From Alphaproteobacteria bacterium MarineAlpha5_Bin12 (GTDB lineage: Bacteria; Pseudomonadota; Alphaproteobacteria; HIMB59; GCA-002718135), in assembly GCA_002937855.1 (NCBI GenBank), contig PTKS01000001.1, positions 161,948-225,947 on the forward strand: a stretch of 64,000 nt of DNA. The letters run 5' to 3'. Positions within the stretch are counted from its first letter, which is position 1, and each line of letters opens with the position of its first letter. Below are positions 58,288 through 64,000 of this stretch, piece by piece. Made by a program: the position numbers and the translations under genes. Under the pieces are notes generated by a model, which was not told the DNA's origin, searched no databases, and saw nothing but the letters and a program-made list of their open reading frames with translations.

Positions 58288-59022
58288 TTGCATAAATAAA
58301 AAATTCTTTGTTTCCTTTTGGTCCCTTAATTGAGCTTTCAATTATAGAACAAACTTTAAAGTTATTTTCATTAAAAAACCAATCTTTTATTTCCATACAA
58401 ATTCTTTCGTGAACTGATGCATCTTTAATTACACCACCTTTTACTTCAGCTCTGTTAGCTTCAAACTGAGGTTTTATTAAAGCTATAATTTCACCTTTTT
58501 TCTTTAAAAATTTAATTGGAATTTTAATAACTTTTTTCAAACTAATGAAACTAGCATCACATACAATTAAATCGATAGTGTCCTTAATTTCTTGTTTAGT
58601 TAGATATTTTGCATTTTTTCTTTCCAAAGAAATAACTTTTTTATTTGCTTTAATCTTTTCATGCAATTGACCATAACCAACATCGATTGAATAAATTTTT
58701 TTTGCATTATATTTTAAAAGAACTTGCGTAAAACCTCCAGTTGAAGATCCTACGTCCATACAGATTTTTTTATCTATTTTAACATTATTTTTTAAAATAA
58801 TAGGCTCAAGTTTTAATGCTCCTCTTGAGACCCAAGAACTATTATTTCTAATTTTTATGTTTATATTATCATTATAAAGTTCTCCTGACTTAAAAACTTT
58901 ATTTTCCCCAACATAAACACTACCAGACATAATTAAAGCTTGTCCTTTAGTTCTACTTTCAACAAATTTTTTTTCAAATAATATTTGATCTATTCTTTTT
59001 TTTTTAATTTCTTTTTACTCAC
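58274..59022 (-). CDS. tlyA: TlyA-type 16S/23S rRNA 2'-O-methyltransferase, start disturbed at a poly-A run
   Basis: The methyltransferase domain ([30 protein letters not shown]) and most of an N-terminal S4 domain ([21 protein letters not shown]) are encoded, so the real protein begins well before the first in-frame ATG at 58930. No ATG, GTG or TTG precedes the S4 domain in that frame: upstream are ATT at 59008 and then a stop. A GTG at 59022, overlapping the end of dxs, would read MSKKKLKKK into the S4 domain if the ten-T run at 58996-59005 had eleven bases. Either ATT initiation, slippage, or an assembly error is possible. Confidence 0.75.
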
Positions 59023-60943
59023 TGATTGCATTTTGTGGTTTTATTATTGATGTTTTGTTAATATTTAATAATTCAAAAACTTTATTTTCAATACCCTCTG
59101 CATCCATTCCTATCATTTTATATTGATCTTCTGGTGTAGCGTGATCAATAAAATAATCAGGAAAATACATAGTTTTTATCGTATTTGAAATAGTATTTTT
59201 GTTATTATAAATATAATTTAAAACTATAGAACCAAAGCCACCAATACCTCCTTCTTCTATAGTTATTAAAAATTCATGATTATTTAATAATAAATCAATT
59301 AGCTTTGTATCTATCGGTTTTGCAAATCTTAAATCAGCTAAAGTGATATTTATTCCTTTTTTTTGAAGATTTGTATAAGCCTCTATGCATGAACCCAATC
59401 TCCCACCAAAATTTAAGATAGCTAAGTTACTACCTTCTTTTACTATTCTTCCTTTTCCTATTTCTAGTACTTCTGCTTCTCCATTCATCTCAATTCCTAT
59501 TCCAGAACCTCTAGGATATCTAAATGAACATGGTCGATCATCTATTATAGTAGATGTTTTTACCATATTTCTTAAATCTTTTTCATCTCCCGCTGCCATT
59601 ACTACGAATCCAGGAAGACATGAAAGATAAGTAATATCATATGATCCTGCATGAGTTGCGCCATCCGAACCTACCAATCCTGCTCTATCAATTGCAAATC
59701 TTACTGGTAACTTTTGTATTGCAACATCGTGTACTACTTGATCATATGCTCTTTGTAAAAAAGTTGAATATATGGCAGCGTAAGGCTTTAAACCCTCAGC
59801 GGCCATACCTGCACACATAGTTACAGCATGTTGTTCAGCAATACCAACATCAAAAAATCTATCAGGAAATTTTTTTGCAAATTTATCTAAACCAGTACCT
59901 TGAGACATTGCAGCTGTAACAGCAACTATTTTATTGTCTTTTTCAGCTTCAGAAATCAATGACTCAGAAAAAATATTTGTGTAAGTTTTTATTTTTGACT
60001 TATTTTTTATAGGATTTCCCGAAATTACATCAAACTTTTCAACTCCATGGAATTTGTCTTTTGATTTTTCTGCTGGAATATATCCTTTTCCTTTTTTTGT
60101 TACTATATGTAACAAAATGGGTTTATCAAGGCTAGAATTATGTATATTTTTTAAAATTGATAAAAGATGATTAATATTATGCCCATCAATTGGCCCAACA
60201 TAATAAAAACCAAGTTCTTCAAATAAAGTACCTCCAGTAATAAATCCTTTTGAATATTCTTCTGCTCTATATAAAGATTTAGCAAATGTTTTTGGGAATT
60301 TTGAGGCAACCTTTTTAATTAATGATCTAATATTTGTATAAGACTTTGAAAGAATAAGTTTTGATAAATATGTGCTCATTGCACCAACTGGTTTACTTAT
60401 AGACATGTCATTATCATTAAGTATAGTAAGTAGTTGAGTATTTAAAATTCCAGCATTATTCATCGCTTCATATGCCATACCAGCACTTAATGCCCCATCT
60501 CCAATAATAGAAATTATTTTATAATTTTTATTTTGAATATCTCTTGCCTTTCCCATACCTAAGGCTGCTGAGATTGAAGTAGAGCTATGAGCAGTACCAA
60601 AAGGATCAAATTCACTCTCTGACCTTTTGGTAAAACCATAAATACCATCTTTTTGTCTTAAAGTATGAATTCTATCTCGTCTTCCGGTTAAGATTTTATG
60701 AGGATAGGATTGATGCCCAACGTCCCATATGATTTTATCCTCTGGAGCATTAAAAACATAATGAAGACATATTGTTAATTCAATAACACCTAAACTTGCT
60801 CCTAAATGACCACCAGTTTTTGATACAACATCTATAACCTCTTGTCTTAACTCATTAGCTAACAAAATCAATTCCTTTTCATCAAATTTTTTTAAATCTT
60901 TTATTGATTTTATTTGGTCCAATAGTGATTTATCTTTATTCAT
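59015..60943 (-). CDS. dxs: 1-deoxy-D-xylulose-5-phosphate synthase
   Basis: DXS condenses pyruvate and glyceraldehyde 3-phosphate with thiamine diphosphate in the MEP isoprenoid pathway. The 642-residue protein has [20 protein letters not shown] (about 44-63), the ThDP motif [18 protein letters not shown] (about 149-166), and the transketolase C domains with [17 protein letters not shown]. It is two bases after xseB. Confidence 0.96.
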   Translation of the reverse strand: MNKDKSLLDQIKSIKDLKKFDEKELILLANELRQEVIDVVSKTGGHLGASLGVIELTICLHYVFNAPEDKIIWDVGHQSYPHKILTGRRDRIHTLRQKDGIYGFTKRSESEFDPFGTAHSSTSISAALGMGKARDIQNKNYKIISIIGDGALSAGMAYEAMNNAGILNTQLLTILNDNDMSISKPVGAMSTYLSKLILSKSYTNIRSLIKKVASKFPKTFAKSLYRAEEYSKGFITGGTLFEELGFYYVGPIDGHNINHLLSILKNIHNSSLDKPILLHIVTKKGKGYIPAEKSKDKFHGVEKFDVISGNPIKNKSKIKTYTNIFSESLISEAEKDNKIVAVTAAMSQGTGLDKFAKKFPDRFFDVGIAEQHAVTMCAGMAAEGLKPYAAIYSTFLQRAYDQVVHDVAIQKLPVRFAIDRAGLVGSDGATHAGSYDITYLSCLPGFVVMAAGDEKDLRNMVKTSTIIDDRPCSFRYPRGSGIGIEMNGEAEVLEIGKGRIVKEGSNLAILNFGGRLGSCIEAYTNLQKKGINITLADLRFAKPIDTKLIDLLLNNHEFLITIEEGGIGGFGSIVLNYIYNNKNTISNTIKTMYFPDYFIDHATPEDQYKMIGMDAEGIENKVFELLNINKTSIIKPQNAISE

Positions 60944-60945
60944 TT

Positions 60946-61185
60946 TTAAAAACTTTTATCCTTAGATATTTCTTTTGATATTTTTCCATCTTTTAATTTT
61001 ATTTTTTTAATTTTTGTTTCAACTTCTTTTAATTTTTCTTGGCAATAATTCTTTAGTTCTATACCTTTTTCATACAATTCAATTGATTCTTCTAAATTTA
61101 TTTCTCCAGACTCAAGCTTTTCAACAATATTTTCAAGCTCTTCTATAGCCTTTTCAAAATTTTGTTTTTTTTTATTTTTTTCCAT
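60946..61185 (-). CDS. xseB: Exodeoxyribonuclease VII small subunit
   Basis: XseB is a small helical subunit of the single-strand exonuclease VII. The 79-residue protein has [20 protein letters not shown] (10-29) and the [14 protein letters not shown] helix. It is 17 bases after the amidotransferase gene and just before dxs, the common alphaproteobacterial order. xseA is not in the window. Confidence 0.93.
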   Translation of the reverse strand: MEKNKKKQNFEKAIEELENIVEKLESGEINLEESIELYEKGIELKNYCQEKLKEVETKIKKIKLKDGKISKEISKDKSF

Positions 61186-61202
61186 CTTTTTTTAAATTTA
61201 TA

Positions 61203-61901
61203 CTAATTATTCAATTCTAAACATTCTTTCAAAAAATTTTCAAACCATAATTTAACTTTTTTTGCATATTTTTTATGATCTAATAATTGCTTTTCTTTGT
61301 TTTCTGCGCCAGTTTTCAATAACATTGCTTTTGATTTTAAATTCCAACTTAATATCATTTTCATATTTACTTCAGGATGAAATTGAAATCCAAATATTTT
61401 ATTTTTTACAGAAAAAGCTTGGATTTTAAAAGTTGAATTATATGCTAAAAGATCTGCACTTTTTGGTAATGTGACCCCCTGTTGATGCCAATGATAAACT
61501 TTTTCTGGAATAATGTATCCTTTTTTAGATTTACTTGAATTTGTTATTTTTTTATATCCTATTTCAACCTTATTTTGATAATGGTTTTTTACCTTAGCTC
61601 CTAAACTTTTCGCTATTAACTGTGCTCCTAAGCATATGCCTACTAATGGTTTATTTTTTTTAATTATTTTTTTTATCCACTCTATTTCTTTTAAAAGACC
61701 GGGGAATTCTTTTGTGTTGTCTGTATTCATTGCCCCACCTAATACTATTACTCCTAAAAAATCATTTATATTTTTTGGCAATTTTTGATTTTTTAAAGGA
61801 TATATTATATGAATAGCTATTTTTCTTTTAACAAAAAAATTTTTCATTATTCCTAATTCAGCATCATTATGATGACTAATGAATAAAATTTTTTTATTCA
61901 T
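61203..61901 (-). CDS. Class I glutamine amidotransferase, GMP-synthase-like
   Basis: From MNKKILFISH the protein has 232 residues. It has the nucleophile elbow GICLGAQLIAKSLGAKV with the catalytic cysteine at about residue 84, and the C-terminal FGFQFHPEVN with the catalytic His-Glu. It belongs to the free-standing GuaA-type amidotransferases of unknown substrate. The start at 61901 avoids a longer reading that lies inside the upstream gene; the true overlap is eight bases. Confidence 0.8.
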   Translation of the reverse strand: MNKKILFISHHNDAELGIMKNFFVKRKIAIHIIYPLKNQKLPKNINDFLGVIVLGGAMNTDNTKEFPGLLKEIEWIKKIIKKNKPLVGICLGAQLIAKSLGAKVKNHYQNKVEIGYKKITNSSKSKKGYIIPEKVYHWHQQGVTLPKSADLLAYNSTFKIQAFSVKNKIFGFQFHPEVNMKMILSWNLKSKAMLLKTGAENKEKQLLDHKKYAKKVKLWFENFLKECLELNN

Positions 61902-62199
61902 AGCTAATTTCTCTAATGATGTCATTTTTTTTAATATCATAAATAACAAATCTAAAACTTGTTATTTCTCCTTCTAATTTTTGATATTTTTCTATTTTAA
62001 AAATAATCATATCCTCATCTATTACTTTGAAACTTTCAATTTTTTCCAACGGAGACTCAAGAATTATTTTATATTTTTTAAAATCATATTCATTTTTACT
62101 AGATAATTTTATATATGACCCATATATTATTCCAATAAATGACAATAGAATTAGTATACCTAAAAAAATTACTATAAATTTCAATATTGATTTACTCAT
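61894..62199 (-). CDS. Small single-pass membrane protein, unknown
   Basis: The 101-residue protein has one N-terminal transmembrane helix (about 8-30) and a 70-residue periplasmic tail with no recognised motif. It lies beside rluD, a position where alphaproteobacteria often encode a small anchored protein of this size. Its ATG overlaps the rluD ATG on the other strand in CATG, so no intergenic region separates them. Confidence 0.6.
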   Translation of the reverse strand: MSKSILKFIVIFLGILILLSFIGIIYGSYIKLSSKNEYDFKKYKIILESPLEKIESFKVIDEDMIIFKIEKYQKLEGEITSFRFVIYDIKKNDIIREISYE

Positions 62200-63169
62200 G
62201 GTTGATTATAAAAAAATTATTTGTATAATAGATAAAGAACATTATGGCAAAAGATTAGATATAGCTTTAACTAATTTATCCATAAATATAAGTCGTACTC
62301 AAATAAAGTCCCTTATAGTAAAAGGAAAAATTAAAAAAAGCAACGTCGTAGTATCTGACCCCGCGTATAAAGTTAAAATTAATGAAAAATATGAAATTCT
62401 AATAGAAATAGAGAATAAGGATCAAAAAAATTTACCTCAAAATATCCCGATTAAGATTCTATATGAAGATAAAGACATAATTGTTTTAGATAAAGAGTCC
62501 GGTATAGTTGTACATCCATCACCTGGAAATGAAAAAAATACTTTGGTCAATGCCTTATTACATCATACAAAAAATAAATTAAGTGAAGTAAATAAAAATA
62601 ATAGGCCAGGAATCGTTCATAGATTAGATAAAGATACTAGTGGAATAATTATAATAGCGAAAAATAATTCTTCACACATAAATTTAGCAAAACAATTTAA
62701 AGAACATACAATTAAAAGAAAATATTTTGCTTTAGTATGGGGTCTGCCAATACAAAACTCTATAAAAGGATTTATTGGAAGACATAAAATAAATAGAAAA
62801 AAAATGGCTATGGTAGAAGAAAGATATGGTAGATATTCTGAAACAATAATAAAAATAAAAAAAAAGTATTCAATTTGTAGTTTGATAGAATGTGAGTTAA
62901 AAACTGGAAGAACTCATCAAGTTAGAGTTCATATGAACTCAGTAGGAAGTCCAATTATAGGTGATAAAGTATATGGAAAAAAAATAAAATTTGAAAAGAA
63001 ATTAAACAAGGAAAGAACTAAATTGATTTTTTTAAATAGCTTTTCTAGACAGGCATTACACGCATATTTTATTGGGTTTAAGCATCCAAAGACTGGCGAA
63101 TATAAAGAATTTATTTCAAATTTACCCCAAGATTTTTCAGAATTATTAGAAAATATATCAAAATATTAG
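62198..63169 (+). CDS. rluD: 23S rRNA pseudouridine synthase RluD
   Basis: The 323-residue protein has an S4 domain (about 15-75) and the RluA catalytic motif HRLDKDTSGIIIIAKN, with the catalytic Asp at about residue 145, followed by GRTHQVRVHMNSVGSPIIGD. The start is the ATG at 62198; a frame extended 171 bases upstream would run through the opposite gene. Adjacency to rpoH is typical of alphaproteobacterial rluD and supports this over RluC. Confidence 0.9.
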   Translation: MVDYKKIICIIDKEHYGKRLDIALTNLSINISRTQIKSLIVKGKIKKSNVVVSDPAYKVKINEKYEILIEIENKDQKNLPQNIPIKILYEDKDIIVLDKESGIVVHPSPGNEKNTLVNALLHHTKNKLSEVNKNNRPGIVHRLDKDTSGIIIIAKNNSSHINLAKQFKEHTIKRKYFALVWGLPIQNSIKGFIGRHKINRKKMAMVEERYGRYSETIIKIKKKYSICSLIECELKTGRTHQVRVHMNSVGSPIIGDKVYGKKIKFEKKLNKERTKLIFLNSFSRQALHAYFIGFKHPKTGEYKEFISNLPQDFSELLENISKY

Positions 63170-63205
63170 AAATATTTATTTTTTTTTGCTATAGACCCAT
63201 TTTAT

Positions 63206-64000
63206 ATGAGTTTAAGAAATATAAATTTACCTATTTTATCAGCTGAAGGTAATCTTGCTATGTACCTTCAAGAAATAAAAAAATTTCCAATGCTAAGCAA
63301 AGAGGAAGAATATATGCTTGCAAAAAGATATAAAGAGCATGGTGATACAAAGGCTGCGCATAAATTAGTTACAAGTCATTTAAGATTAGTAGCAAAAATT
63401 GCCATGGGCTTCAGAGGTTATGGTTTACCTCTAGTTGACCTTATTTCTGAAGGTAATGTAGGAATAATGCTTGCAGTGAAAAAATTTGATCCTGAAAAAG
63501 GTTACAGATTGGCTACTTATGCAATGTGGTGGATTAGAGCACAAATTCAAGAATATGTTTTACATAGTTGGTCTCTAGTAAAAATAGGGACAACAGCCGC
63601 CCAAAAAAAACTTTTTTTCAATCTAAAAAAATTAAAAAATCAACTAAAAGCTATTAATGAAGGAAGTTTATCACCAGAAAATATAAATGAAATTGCTACA
63701 AAGTTAGACGTAAAAGAAAAAGAAGTTATTGATATGAACAACAGGCTATTATCGGGTGATCAATCATTAAATGCAAAAGTAAGTCATGAAAGTGAATCAG
63801 ATTGGATAGACCTAATTGCTGATGATAGAAAAATACATAGTGTAGCAATTGAAGAAAAAAATCTTTTATCATATCGCAAAAAATCTTTAATGGATGCTAT
63901 GAAATTTCTTAACGATAGAGAAAGAGAAATTTTTATTCATCGAAGATTAGAAGATGAACCAAAAAAACTTGAAGAATTGAGCAAAAAATACAAAATTAGC
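63206..64000 (+). CDS. rpoH: RNA polymerase sigma-32 factor RpoH, N-terminal part (3' end outside window)
   Basis: 265 residues are visible. Region 2 has TSHLRLVAKIAMGFRGYGLPLVDL-type helix (about 51-75), the -10 recognition KKFDPEKGYRLATYAMWWIRAQI segment and the RpoH box SLVKIGTTAAQKKLFFNL (near residue 130), which separates heat-shock sigma factors from RpoD. Region 4 begins near MKFLNDREREIF. It follows rluD by 36 bases. Confidence 0.95.
   Translation, partial: MSLRNINLPILSAEGNLAMYLQEIKKFPMLSKEEEYMLAKRYKEHGDTKAAHKLVTSHLRLVAKIAMGFRGYGLPLVDLISEGNVGIMLAVKKFDPEKGYRLATYAMWWIRAQIQEYVLHSWSLVKIGTTAAQKKLFFNLKKLKNQLKAINEGSLSPENINEIATKLDVKEKEVIDMNNRLLSGDQSLNAKVSHESESDWIDLIADDRKIHSVAIEEKNLLSYRKKSLMDAMKFLNDREREIFIHRRLEDEPKKLEELSKKYKIS

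Noticed and set aside
62027..62197. N-terminal extension of rluD
   Set aside because: It is antisense to the small membrane protein gene and precedes the S4 domain with unrelated residues.

Overview
The window is a gene-dense, very AT-rich stretch of a bacterial chromosome. It most likely comes from a streamlined marine alphaproteobacterium of the SAR11/Pelagibacterales type. The basis for that placement is gene content and layout: the neighbours rluD-rpoH, pdxH-fabI-aroC and tlyA-dxs-xseB, a FdsG-FdsB fusion in a NAD-linked formate dehydrogenase, aprM-aprB-aprA with a TauE/SafE exporter, very short spacers, stop/start overlaps, and frequent TTG or GTG starts. The placement is an inference; no rRNA is present to confirm it. 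No phage, insertion sequence, CRISPR array or integrase is seen, and no gap above 300 bases lacks an annotated feature.

Layout. 1-5.8 kb: the end of a succinate-semialdehyde dehydrogenase gene, a ROK fructokinase-type gene, bioY, mgtE behind tRNA-Leu, lipB, rluC and crcB. 5.8-35.1 kb: one continuous minus-strand block that joins the tRNA-Tyr, tRNA-Gly, tuf, tRNA-Trp, secE, nusG, L11-L1-L10-L7/L12, rpoB, rpoC cluster to the str, S10, spc and alpha ribosomal operons (rpsL to rplQ, with secY and adk). rpmD (L30) is missing from the spc operon and tuf is missing from the str operon. Good sigma-70 type promoters are visible before tRNA-Tyr, rpsL and rpsM, and a structured leader precedes rplJ. 35.2-36.4 kb: rlmB, tRNA-Thr and a 38-residue lipoprotein gene.

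36.4-45.0 kb is a molybdenum/formate island: fdsB (with fused FdsG) and fdsA, tusA, moeA, mobB, a tungstate/molybdate-type permease, fdhD and mobA. Together they would build a bis-MGD cofactor, sulfurate it and use it to oxidise formate to CO2 with reduction of NAD+. 45.0-48.1 kb is an ABC importer operon of the NMT1/THI5 class. Its last gene encodes a DHFR/RibD-C-like reductase, and its first gene has a leader with mutually exclusive pairings that resembles an unassigned riboswitch.

48.3-54.6 kb is a sulfite/APS module: a TauE/SafE exporter, a small soluble unknown, aprA, aprB, a possible 39-codon gene filling the aprB-aprM gap, aprM, then on the other strand a four-helix membrane protein, a TIGR02186-type membrane-anchored protein and a UspA protein. 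54.6-64 kb is housekeeping: pyrE, a nucleotidyltransferase, pdxH, fabI, aroC, tlyA (with a disturbed start at a 10-base homopolymer), dxs, xseB, a class I glutamine amidotransferase, a small membrane protein, rluD, and rpoH running off the edge.

The points most worth a second look are the leader of the ABC operon, the tlyA reading frame, the small gene inside the apr operon, the single-cysteine FdhD loop, and the orphan TupB-like permease.
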